Shown here: piece after piece, positions 9,970-17,031 of the stretch
Layout of the letters: each line of letters starts with the position of its first letter
How positions within the stretch are numbered: position 1 is the stretch's first letter
NCBI RefSeq assembly: GCF_001866665.1
Contig: NZ_MLYO01000011.1
Span: forward strand, 62,001-126,000
Direction: 5' to 3'
DNA length: 64,000 bases
Source of the DNA: Streptomyces monashensis
GTDB lineage: Bacteria; Actinomycetota; Actinomycetes; Streptomycetales; Streptomycetaceae
Program-made: the position numbers and the translations under genes
Notes under the pieces: model-generated
Seen by the model: only the letters and a program-made list of their open reading frames with translations
Databases searched by the model: none
What the model was told of the DNA's origin: nothing

Positions 9970-10998
9970 CTACGGCTCCTCGTACAACTCCCCGTACGAC
10001 GGCCACACTCCGCCTGGCCCGTCGACCGACTCGGCGGCCCGCACGCCCCGGACGATCGCGCGCGTCACGAGGTCCGCGGCGGCGGCCAGGATGTCGTTGA
10101 GCGCCAGGGGATGTCCGTCGAGCGGGCGCGCGCCGGTCGCCAGCGCGAACACGGTGTCCCCGTCGTGCAGGAGATGCACCGGACGCACGGCGCGCGCGAT
10201 GCCGTCGTGCGCCGTCCCGGCCAGCTTCTGCGCCTGCGCCTTGGAGAGCTCCGCGTCGGTCGCGACCACCGCCAGTGTCGTGTTGAGCGGCGGCGGCGCG
10301 TTCTTGGCGGCGGCTTCGTCGAGCCGTCGGCGCGCGGCCTCCACCACGCGCTCCTGCGGATACTCCACCCGTCCCTGCACCAACAACTCCCCGTACAGCG
10401 CCCCCGTACCGGCATCCACCACGGCGCCCGCGGCGTTCACGACCGCCAGCGCGGCCACGGTGATGCCCGAGTCGAGCACCGTGCTCGCGGTGCCCACACC
10501 GCCCTTGAGCCGCCCCGCCACGGCGCCCGCACCGGCCCCGACACACCCCTCGGGCACACGAGCGCCCGGGGCGGTCACCGCGGCCGCCTCCACCGCCGCG
10601 CGGCCCGTCGCCGCGTCGGGCCGCGCGCGGAAGTCTCCCCCGCGCCCCAGGTCGAAGAGGCACGCGGCGGGCACGACCGGCACGACGTGCGCCGGATCCG
10701 GCCCCACCCGCACTCCGCGCGACTGCTCTTCCAGCCAGGCCATCACCCCGGACGCCGCGTCGAGCCCGTACGCGCTGCCCCCGGTCAGCACGATCGCGTC
10801 GACCCGCTGCACCACGTTGCGCGGGTCGAGCGCGTCGGTCTCCTTCGTGCCCGGGCCCCCGCCACGCACGTCCACGGCGGCGACGGCGCCGCCCTCGGGA
10901 GCGAGAACGACGGTGGTGCCGGTGAGCCAGCCGTCCCCCCGGCGGGTGGCGTGCCCCACCCGCACCCCGGTGACGTCCGTCAATGCGTCAACTGTCAT
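9970..10998 (-). CDS. P1-family (S58, DmpA-like) peptidase/aminopeptidase
   Basis: This 342-residue protein resembles DmpA/BapA-type self-processing N-terminal nucleophile aminopeptidases and 6-aminohexanoate oligomer hydrolases. Seen are MTVDALTDVTGVRVGHATRRGDGWLTGTTVVLAPEGG at the start (rGDGWLTG is typical), VDVRGGGPGTKETDAL, and GGSAYGLDAASGVMAWLEEQ. The central GVGTASTVLDSG segment is where the processing Ser or Thr would be expected. The likely reaction is release of N-terminal residues from peptides or amides, in the cytosol. The ATG at 10998 begins the conserved sequence. The gene ends 29 bp after ltrA begins to be read upstream. Confidence 0.8.
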   Translation of the reverse strand: MTVDALTDVTGVRVGHATRRGDGWLTGTTVVLAPEGGAVAAVDVRGGGPGTKETDALDPRNVVQRVDAIVLTGGSAYGLDAASGVMAWLEEQSRGVRVGPDPAHVVPVVPAACLFDLGRGGDFRARPDAATGRAAVEAAAVTAPGARVPEGCVGAGAGAVAGRLKGGVGTASTVLDSGITVAALAVVNAAGAVVDAGTGALYGELLVQGRVEYPQERVVEAARRRLDEAAAKNAPPPLNTTLAVVATDAELSKAQAQKLAGTAHDGIARAVRPVHLLHDGDTVFALATGARPLDGHPLALNDILAAAADLVTRAIVRGVRAAESVDGPGGVWPSYGELYEEP

Positions 10999-11035
10999 GG
11001 GGGCAAGTGTGGCCCGCCCGGGCACCGGCGAGGGC

Positions 11036-12274
11036 TCAGTCCGCCGATGCGCCCGCGCTCGCCGCACGCTCCCGGCCGGCCATGCGCGCCGTCAGCGTCA
11101 CTCCGGTCGCCACCGCGGCGGCGGACACGAGCCCGGCCGCGAACACCGCCCAGTGGCCCAGGAAGGTACAGCAGATCATCAGCAGCGCCGTGACCGGCAG
11201 TACCAGCTGCTGCGCGATACCGACCTTGAAGTGCCGCGAATGCAGCGCCCAGACGGTCAGCAGGTACAGCGCCGTGGGCAGGGTCACCGCGGCCGAGGCG
11301 GCCAGCGTGGAGATGTGGGTCCTGCCGACCGCCTGCTCCACCGCGACCTCCAGGCCGGCGCCGATCGCCGCGGCCGACGCGAAGATCAGGTAGTGGCCGT
11401 AACCCCAGAGGAACGCCTGGCCGTTGGAGCGCAGGTGACCGTGGATGGGGACCACGAAGTAGATCCACCACGCGGAGAAGACGATCAGCAGGCCGCCCGC
11501 CGCGATCGGCAGCAGCTCGCCCAGCGCGCTGTGCTCGTCCACCGCCGACTTCACGGCGACCGTCGCCGCGGAGATCGTCTCGCCGAGCACGATGATGGTG
11601 AACAGGCCGTACCGCTCGGCGATGTGATGCGGGTGCCAGGCGGTCGTGCTGTCCTTCTCGGCGTACAGCGGCACGCACATTTCCGCGATCGCCATCACGA
11701 GGAACACCCAGGGCCGGGCGGGCCCGGGCAGTACCACCAGCCCGGTCCAGCCGACCTGGCACAGCAGCACGCCGCACGCGTAACGGAGCGCCATGGTTCT
11801 CTCTGTGCCCGTGGCCGCTCTCGCGGCTCTCAGCCACTGTGCGGCCATCGCCAGTCGCATGATCAGGTAGCCGAGCCAGACCGCCAGGTAGTCGTGGTGC
11901 TGGAAGGCCCGGGACACACCGGCGGCCAGCACCAGGACACCGGCGATCTGCACCAGGGTGACGACCCGGTAGAGGGCGTCGTCGTTGTCGTACGCCGAGG
12001 CGAACCAGGTGAAGTTCATCCAGGCCCACCAGATGGCGAAGAACAGCATGGCGTAGTTGAGGATTCCGCCGCCGGCGTGCCCTTCGGCGACGGCGTGCAC
12101 CAGTTGTACGCCCGCCTGCGCGATCGCCACGACGAAGCACAGGTCGAAGAACAGCTCTAGCGGCGAGGAGACCCGGTGCGCTTCGTCGCGCCCGCGCGAG
12201 GTGAGCCGGCGCAGGAGTCCGGGGGACTGGGGTGCGCCCGGGGAAGCGGGCGCCGGAGCGGAACTCGACGTCAT
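11036..12274 (-). CDS. LtrA-family (low temperature requirement A) membrane protein
   Basis: This 412-residue protein has about ten to eleven hydrophobic segments. The family signature is clear at the start: RVSSPLELFFDLCFVVAIAQAGVQL, then FFAIWWAWMNFTWFASAYDNDDALYR, and later ERYGLFTIIVLGETI. LtrA proteins are widespread in actinobacteria; the molecular function is not established. The ATG at 12274 has GGGAGG only one base away, too close for normal use, so the start may be leaderless. A perfect CRP-type palindrome lies 35 bp upstream. Confidence 0.85.
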   Translation of the reverse strand: MTSSSAPAPASPGAPQSPGLLRRLTSRGRDEAHRVSSPLELFFDLCFVVAIAQAGVQLVHAVAEGHAGGGILNYAMLFFAIWWAWMNFTWFASAYDNDDALYRVVTLVQIAGVLVLAAGVSRAFQHHDYLAVWLGYLIMRLAMAAQWLRAARAATGTERTMALRYACGVLLCQVGWTGLVVLPGPARPWVFLVMAIAEMCVPLYAEKDSTTAWHPHHIAERYGLFTIIVLGETISAATVAVKSAVDEHSALGELLPIAAGGLLIVFSAWWIYFVVPIHGHLRSNGQAFLWGYGHYLIFASAAAIGAGLEVAVEQAVGRTHISTLAASAAVTLPTALYLLTVWALHSRHFKVGIAQQLVLPVTALLMICCTFLGHWAVFAAGLVSAAAVATGVTLTARMAGRERAASAGASAD

Positions 12275-12308
12275 GCCTCCCAGGACAGCAGAAAACCGGT
12301 CCGATATC

Positions 12309-12326
12309 TTGTGAACGAGTTCACAA
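12309..12326. promoter_or_regulatory. CRP/FNR-type palindrome TTGTGAAC-GA-GTTCACAA
   Basis: A perfect 8-2-8 bp palindrome lies in the divergent region between ltrA (start 12274) and a small gene (start 12426). It contains TGTGA-N6-TCACA, the textbook CRP consensus; the Streptomyces Crp motif is reported as GTG-N6-CAC. Position and symmetry make a Crp or CRP/FNR-family operator likely. Confidence 0.65.
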
Positions 12327-12425
12327 ACGCGCTGGGGTTCAACGTCCCGGCCGAAGGCCCAGGCCAGATGCCTTCCCCGCGCGCGGACTGCGGGGCCGTC
12401 GGGAGCGGGGCCGTACCCTTGGGGC

Positions 12426-12602
12426 ATGAGCACCGCCCCCGAATCCGAGCCCCGCGCCCCGAAGCCCGCTCTGGTCTTCGACGACCCGCTGGACCAGCAG
12501 TCCTCGGACGACACCGACCGCGGATGGGGCGAGCGCACGGATGGTGACAGCGCCGCCGACCTGAAGCGCTTCCTCGACGAGAAGCCGCCCCACCACCTCT
12601 GA
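12426..12602 (+). CDS. Small acidic protein, unknown function
   Basis: This 58-residue protein is rich in Asp, Pro and Ser, with no hydrophobic segment. It ends in AADLKRFLDEKPPHHL. The codon pattern has strong third-position G/C, which supports it as real. A TACCCT hexamer at 12414-12419 lies 6 nt before the ATG with no ribosome binding site, so a leaderless transcript is likely. The strong charge and the C-terminal DLxRFLxEKPPHH block are features I have seen in small Streptomyces hypothetical proteins. It faces mscL convergently. Confidence 0.65.
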   Translation: MSTAPESEPRAPKPALVFDDPLDQQSSDDTDRGWGERTDGDSAADLKRFLDEKPPHHL

Positions 12603-12621
12603 GCCGTCCGCGGCGGCGCCG

Positions 12622-13080
12622 CTAGCGCTCGTCGTGCCCCGACCCGCGCTGGGCGACCAGCGCGTCGCGGATCTCCTTGAGCACCTCCAGCTCGGTCACC
12701 TCCATGACCTCCTTCGTGCCCTCCCGAGCCGCCTTCTGCGCCGCTTGCCGGGCCAGGTACTTCGACATCGGCAGGACCATCAGGAAGTACACGACCGCCG
12801 CGGTGATCAGGAAGTTGAGTGTCGCACCGAGGACGGAGCCCCACATGATCTGGATGCCCCGGCCGCCCGTGCACGTGTCGGTCAGGCAGGAGCTGTAGTT
12901 GTCCAGGCTCTTGGTGCCGAAGGCGCCGACCAGCGGGTTGATGACCCCCTTCACGACCGAGTTCACGATGCTCGTGAAGGCCGCGCCGATAACCACCGCG
13001 ACTGCCAGATCGACGACGTTGCCGCGCATCAGGAAGGTCTTGAAGCCCTGCCAGACGCTCGGTTCCTGCTTCGCGCTCAC
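12622..13080 (-). CDS. mscL: Large-conductance mechanosensitive channel
   Basis: MscL is a homopentameric membrane channel that opens under hypo-osmotic shock. The 152-residue product shows WQGFKTFLMRGNVVDLAVAVVIGAAFTSIVNSVVKGVINPL (TM1) and LGATLNFLITAAVVYFLMVLPM (TM2), then a charged C-terminal helix bundle. The GTG at 13080 is preferred because GAGGAG lies 10 nt upstream; a GTG 24 bp earlier has no ribosome binding site. The extracellular loop with CLTDTCTGG is typical of the actinobacterial form. Confidence 0.93.
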   Translation of the reverse strand: MSAKQEPSVWQGFKTFLMRGNVVDLAVAVVIGAAFTSIVNSVVKGVINPLVGAFGTKSLDNYSSCLTDTCTGGRGIQIMWGSVLGATLNFLITAAVVYFLMVLPMSKYLARQAAQKAAREGTKEVMEVTELEVLKEIRDALVAQRGSGHDER

Positions 13081-13218
13081 CTCGGGGACACTCCTCGCAT
13101 GCACAGGTTGTGGAACGAAACGCTCCGCAACCTACGGCACGGTGCCGCCCCTGTGTCCAGTCGCGTCGCTTGATCGAGCGACGTGACAGCAAGCCGCCGG
13201 AAAAGCGTCCCAGTCGGT

Positions 13219-13827
13219 TCAGCACAGCGTCACCGCCAGGCGCGCCGTGGCGCTCGCGCCGACGAGCCGGGCCGCCGTGGCGCGCGGTGCCGACAGCACC
13301 ACCAGCGCCCCGCTCTCGCCCCCGCCGGCCAAAGGCTCCGGCACTTCGGTCACGCGCACAGCGCGCGCGAGCACGCGGGCGACGCCCCCGGCCGACGGGT
13401 CCTCGGCGGCGATCACGTCGACGCGGTCGCCGGGCCGCAGCAGCCGGACCGTGGCGGCGTCGGCGATCCGCACGGGTGCCGTCACCACGTCCACCGGTGC
13501 GTGCCGTCGTACAGGGGCGGTGACCGGATGACCGCGGGGCTGTTCCGCGCGGTGCGGTTCGGCCGCCGTGCGCGGTCCGGCCGCGACGAGGGCGGCCGCG
13601 GTCACCGCGAGGCCGGCCGCGATGGCCCGCCTGCGGTGCCGTACGAGCCGTTGCAGCTGATACCGCCCGCCGCGCACCCGCACCGGAGGGAACTGCGGGA
13701 CCTCACACGTCGCGGGGGCGTCCGTGCCCAGCGGACGCGGGAGCCGGACGGGAAACGGGAAGGAGGAAGCAGCGGGAGGAGCGGGAGGAGGTGACGACGG
13801 AGTGGGGGAGGACGAGGGCCAGGGCAT
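13219..13827 (-). CDS. SAF-domain protein, CpaB/RcpC-like
   Basis: This 202-residue protein has a Pro/Ser-rich head, one transmembrane helix (about residues 67-86, RRRAIAAGLAVTAAALVAAG), and a SAF-like extracellular domain. In the latter, PVRIADAATVRLLRPGDRVDVIAAE and ARVLARAVRVTEVP match the RcpC/CpaB pattern. CpaB proteins serve Flp/Tad pilus assembly, but no pilus genes lie nearby, so the role here is open. The start is uncertain: ATG 13827 or the in-frame ATG 13881. Two DnaA boxes lie upstream. Confidence 0.7.
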   Translation of the reverse strand: MPWPSSSPTPSSPPPAPPAASSFPFPVRLPRPLGTDAPATCEVPQFPPVRVRGGRYQLQRLVRHRRRAIAAGLAVTAAALVAAGPRTAAEPHRAEQPRGHPVTAPVRRHAPVDVVTAPVRIADAATVRLLRPGDRVDVIAAEDPSAGGVARVLARAVRVTEVPEPLAGGGESGALVVLSAPRATAARLVGASATARLAVTLC

Positions 13828-13920
13828 GGGAAACCACCGCCTGCGACGAGGAATTCGGTTTGCGATGCCACGATGGGACATCCCGCCGAATCCCGTCGGA
13901 GTCGGTGGACGACGGACGGC

Positions 13921-13994
13921 TTGTGGACAACTCGGCCGCCCGAACGGGGAATTCCGGCGTGCTGGCCACCGGGTTGGTCACTGAGTTGTCCACA
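13921..13994. promoter_or_regulatory. Pair of perfect DnaA boxes in a 12-bp inverted repeat
   Basis: TTGTCCACA, the Streptomyces DnaA-box consensus, occurs on the minus strand at 13922-13930 and on the plus strand at 13986-13994. The sequence identity extends to TGTGGACAACTC (13922-13933) against GAGTTGTCCACA (13983-13994), a perfect 12-bp inverted repeat with 49 bp between. It lies between mtnP and the SAF-domain gene. Confidence 0.65.
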
Positions 13995-14031
13995 GGTTCG
14001 GCCGTGCACCGGCCCGTAACCGGCTGGTGCG

Positions 14032-14865
14032 CTACGGCAGTTCGAAGCCCGGGTCCATCCCGCCGAGCGCGTTCCCGCACGGGCAGTCCCGCTCGCCGGT
14101 CCCGGGCAGCGCCGCCACCGTGTCGAACAGCACGCCGCGCAACCGGTCCACGTTGGCGGCGAACACCTCCAGCACCTCCTCGTGCGAGACACCTTCGCCG
14201 GTCTCGGCGCCCGCGTCGAGGTCGGTGACCAGGGTCAGCGACGTGTAGCACAGCTCCAGTTCCCGGGCGAGCGCCGCTTCCGGGTGGCCCGTCATGCCCA
14301 CGACCGACCAGCCCTGCGCCTGGTGCCACAACGATTCGGCGCGCGTCGAGAAGCGCGGCCCCTCGACCACGACCAGCGTGCCGCCGTCCACCGGTTCCCA
14401 GTCCCGGCCGCGGGCCGCCTTCAGCGCGGCGGCGCGTCCGGCGGGACAGTAGGGGTCGGCCATGGAGACGTGCACGACGTTCGGCACCGTGCCGTCGGGC
14501 AGCGGCAGCCCGTCGAAGTACGTCTGCGCCCTGGACTTCGTACGGTCCACCATCTGGTCCGGCACGAGCAGGGTGCCGGGGCCGTACTCGGGGCGCAGCC
14601 CGCCCACCGCGCACGGACCGAGCACCTGCCGGGCGCCGACGGAGCGCAGCGCCCACAGGTTGGCCCGGTAGTTGATGCGGTGCGGCGGAAGGTGATGGCC
14701 GCGGCCGTGCCGGGGCAGGAAGGCGACTCGCCGGCCGGCGATCTCGCCGAGGAAGAGGGAGTCACTGGGCGGCCCGTAGGGAGTGTCCACCTGGACCTCG
14801 GTCACGTCCTCGAGGAACGAGTAGAAGCCCGAGCCGCCGATTACACCGATCTCTGCGTTCGCCAT
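14032..14865 (-). CDS. mtnP: S-methyl-5'-thioadenosine phosphorylase
   Basis: This 277-residue enzyme of the MTAP/PNP family phosphorolyses methylthioadenosine to adenine and 5-methylthioribose-1-phosphate in the cytosol. Signatures are IGVIGGSGFYSF, PRHGRGHHLPPHRINYRANLWAL, the phosphate-binding and active-site regions, and TGHPEAALARELELCYTSL-type PNP sequence with LVTDLDAG. An extended C-terminus ends in CPCGNALGGMDPGFELP. The ATG at 14865 begins the conserved sequence; a TACTGT hexamer 7 nt upstream and no ribosome binding site suggest a leaderless transcript. A general purine phosphorylase role is an alternative. Confidence 0.88.
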   Translation of the reverse strand: MANAEIGVIGGSGFYSFLEDVTEVQVDTPYGPPSDSLFLGEIAGRRVAFLPRHGRGHHLPPHRINYRANLWALRSVGARQVLGPCAVGGLRPEYGPGTLLVPDQMVDRTKSRAQTYFDGLPLPDGTVPNVVHVSMADPYCPAGRAAALKAARGRDWEPVDGGTLVVVEGPRFSTRAESLWHQAQGWSVVGMTGHPEAALARELELCYTSLTLVTDLDAGAETGEGVSHEEVLEVFAANVDRLRGVLFDTVAALPGTGERDCPCGNALGGMDPGFELP

Positions 14866-14923
14866 GGTCAGCACAGTAGCCGTCGACGAAAGAGCGGGGG
14901 AGGCGGTGCCCGGAAACGCCGAG

Positions 14924-14950
14924 AACCCTGCCGTCGTGCGACGGCAGGGT
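14924..14950 (-). terminator. Terminator of the fmdB-like gene
   Basis: ACCCTGCCGTCG (14925-14936) and CGACGGCAGGGT (14939-14950) form a perfect stem. On the minus strand it is followed by TTCTC. It lies 15 bp beyond the stop of the minus-strand FmdB gene. Confidence 0.72.
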
Positions 14951-14964
14951 GCGGTGCGAGCGGG

Positions 14965-15282
14965 TCAGGCGGCGGAGCTCTTGGCGGAGCTCGACGAGGA
15001 GGAGGACGGCTTCGCGTCGGACGACGAGGACGTGGTGCTCGACGAGGCGGCAGTGGCCGACGACGAGCCGGACGGCTTGGACGGCGCGCTGCTGCTCGAC
15101 GTGGAGCCGCGGGAGTCGTTGCGGTAGAAGCCGGAGCCCTTGAAGACGATGCCGACCGCGGAGAACACCTTCTTCAGGCGGCCACCGCAGGTGGGGCACT
15201 CGGTCAGGGCGTCGTCGGTGAACTTCTGCACCGCCTCGAGGCCCTCGCCGCACTCGGTGCACTGGTACTGGTAGGTCGGCAC
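14965..15282 (-). CDS. FmdB-family zinc-ribbon protein with serine-rich tail
   Basis: This 105-residue protein starts with the FmdB zinc ribbon: MPTYQYQCTECGEGLE, then CPTCGGRLKK, giving two CxxC knuckles (about Cys8/11 and Cys29/32). VGIVFKGSGFYRNDSR closes the domain. About 45 residues of almost pure Ser/Ala/Lys/Thr follow. FmdB was named in a formamidase locus of Methylophilus as a regulator; in actinobacteria the small zinc-ribbon form is of unknown function. It is transcribed before mtnP on the same strand, with a terminator between. Confidence 0.83.
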   Translation of the reverse strand: MPTYQYQCTECGEGLEAVQKFTDDALTECPTCGGRLKKVFSAVGIVFKGSGFYRNDSRGSTSSSSAPSKPSGSSSATAASSSTTSSSSDAKPSSSSSSSAKSSAA

Positions 15283-15349
15283 TGTCTTCCTCCTGGCACT
15301 CTGACTCGATGAGTGCTAACGACGGTCCATAGTGACGTATTCCCGGGGA

Positions 15350-16645
15350 TCAGTCCACCGTCACCGGCACGCGGTGACCGACGCCACGTGCGACGGTGAC
15401 GTTCCGCCGGCGGGCGACCAGCCGCGATCGCAGCGTCACCAGGGTCACCAGCGCGAGCACGGTGCCCGCCGCCGGCACCAGGAATCCGGCACCGTTCCAC
15501 AGCCGGTCCTCGAGCTGGCCGGCGACGGTGACGGCGGCCGCCTGCCCGAGCGCGACCGCGCCGGTCAGCCAGGTGAAGGCCTCGGTGCGGGCAGCGGCCG
15601 GTACCAGGCCCTCGACCAGCGTGTAGCCGGTGATCAGCGCCGGTGCGATGGACATGCCGACGAGCAGGCCGAGACCGGCGAGCAGCGGCACCGAGTGCGC
15701 CGTCCACAGGGCGGAGGCGGTGATCGCGAGCGCCGTGTAGCCGGCGACCAGGCGGTACTGGGGCGCGATCTTCCACGCGATGGCGCCGCAGACGATGCCG
15801 GACAGCATGTTTCCGGCCGCGAAGACGCCGTACAGGACGCCGTTCAGGCCGGGCTCGCCGATCGACTCGGTGAACGCCGCCAGCGACACCTGCATGCCGC
15901 CGAAGACGGAACCGATCCCGAGGAATGTCACGACCAGCACGCGCACGCCCGGCACGCGCAGCGCGGAGGCGTGCTTCACGCGCGTGTGCCCGCCGTCCGC
16001 GGTGACCTGCGGCTGCGTGCTCTTCTGCGCCGCGAACAGCAGACCGCCGACGAGCGTCAGCGCGCCCTCCGTGACCAGGCCCGCCGCAGGTGTCACGGCG
16101 GTGCACAGCGCGGTCGCCAGCAGAGGACCGAAGACGAAGGTCAGCTCGTCGGTGACCGACTCGAACGCCGCCGCGGTGGTCATCAGGGGCGAACCCTGGA
16201 GCTTCACGCCCCAGCGTGCCCGCACCATCGGGCCGACCTGCGGCACCGAGGCGCCCGTCGGGACGGCCGCCAGGAAGAGCGCCCACAGCGGCGCGTGCGC
16301 CAGCGCGAGCGCCGTCAGGGACAGGCCCGACAGCGTGTGCACCAGAACGCCGGGGACCAGTACGGCGCGCTGGCCGTAGCGGTCGGCGAGCCGGCCGCTG
16401 TACGGCGCGAACAGCGCCATGGACACACCGGTCGCCGCGGCGGCGGCGCCCGCCGCACCGTAGGAGCCGGTGGTGTGCTGCACGAGCAGCACGATTGAGA
16501 GGGTGAGCATCGCGAACGGCTGGCGCGCGGCGAAACCGGGGAGCAGGAACGTCCAGGCGCCGCGGGTGCGCAGCAGCTGTCCGTAGCCCGGGCGGGACGA
16601 CGCCGACGGGTTCTCCGCCGACTCGGTGGTGACCGTGGATTCCAC
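15350..16645 (-). CDS. MFS transporter (12 TMS)
   Basis: This 431-residue protein has twelve hydrophobic segments, with a motif-A-like PYSGRLADRYGQRAVLVPG after TM2. It most resembles actinobacterial MFS exporters of unknown substrate. The GTG start at 16645 has AAAGG 9 nt upstream. The start codon lies inside a perfect palindrome (CCGTGGA-T-TCCACGG, 16633-16647). No regulator gene is adjacent. The next downstream gene is fmdB, 67 bp away. Confidence 0.83.
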   Translation of the reverse strand: MESTVTTESAENPSASSRPGYGQLLRTRGAWTFLLPGFAARQPFAMLTLSIVLLVQHTTGSYGAAGAAAAATGVSMALFAPYSGRLADRYGQRAVLVPGVLVHTLSGLSLTALALAHAPLWALFLAAVPTGASVPQVGPMVRARWGVKLQGSPLMTTAAAFESVTDELTFVFGPLLATALCTAVTPAAGLVTEGALTLVGGLLFAAQKSTQPQVTADGGHTRVKHASALRVPGVRVLVVTFLGIGSVFGGMQVSLAAFTESIGEPGLNGVLYGVFAAGNMLSGIVCGAIAWKIAPQYRLVAGYTALAITASALWTAHSVPLLAGLGLLVGMSIAPALITGYTLVEGLVPAAARTEAFTWLTGAVALGQAAAVTVAGQLEDRLWNGAGFLVPAAGTVLALVTLVTLRSRLVARRRNVTVARGVGHRVPVTVD

Positions 16646-16647
16646 GG
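16633..16647. promoter_or_regulatory. Perfect 15-bp palindrome at the start codon of the MFS gene
   Basis: CCGTGGA-T-TCCACGG covers the GTG start. It could be a translational hairpin that hides the start, or chance in GC-rich DNA. Confidence 0.3.
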
Positions 16648-17021
16648 CCCGTGCCTTTCTTCCGCCTGGTAGCGCGCCCGTGCGGGGGCGCCGAGAGCTG
16701 TCCTCTTGCGCGGAACTGCGGTAGATACCGGTGCCACTGCGGAGGGCGTTCCGGCCGCCATACGGTCGCGCCAGCTCTGCATCAGACAGAGTTGGTTCGA
16801 TCTGGGTGCCTTGATACTACAGGGAGCAAGGGCTTGTGCACCTGTGAAAATGAGCACGGCCGGGCCTGTTCACCTGTGATTGACGCGAGTGTGAATCACG
16901 CGAAACGCACCCGTAACGCACGCTTTCCCCATCCCGTGCGCCCCGCGCTCACCGCCCCGCGCTCACCGCCAGGCGCTCACCGCCCCCGCACTCACCGCCC
17001 CCGCACTCACCGCCCCCGCGC
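16646..17021. other. Intergenic region upstream of the MFS gene, with repeats
   Basis: This 376-bp stretch has no gene. It contains a -10-like TAGTAT on the minus strand (plus 16814-16819), a small CTCTG/CAGAG hairpin near 16776, a cluster of TGTGAA/TTCAC words (about 16845-16900), and a tandem repeat at its right edge. The GC content falls in the middle part. Confidence 0.5.
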
Positions 17022-17031
17022 TCACCGCCAG
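16945..17031. repeat. Six tandem units of 14-15 bp at the end of the antiporter gene
   Basis: Units begin at 16945, 16959, 16973, 16988, 17003 and 17018 and follow the pattern GCGCTCACCGCCCCC or GCACTCACCGCCCCC (two units end in CCAG). The last unit contains the antiporter stop codon (complement of TCA at 17022-17024). The array therefore looks like repeated copying of the gene's 3' end, and every copy carries another TGA. Confidence 0.75.

Noticed and set aside
16840..16900. Cluster of TGTGAA/TTCAC words resembling Crp half-sites
   Set aside because: No pair has the required GTG-N6-CAC spacing.
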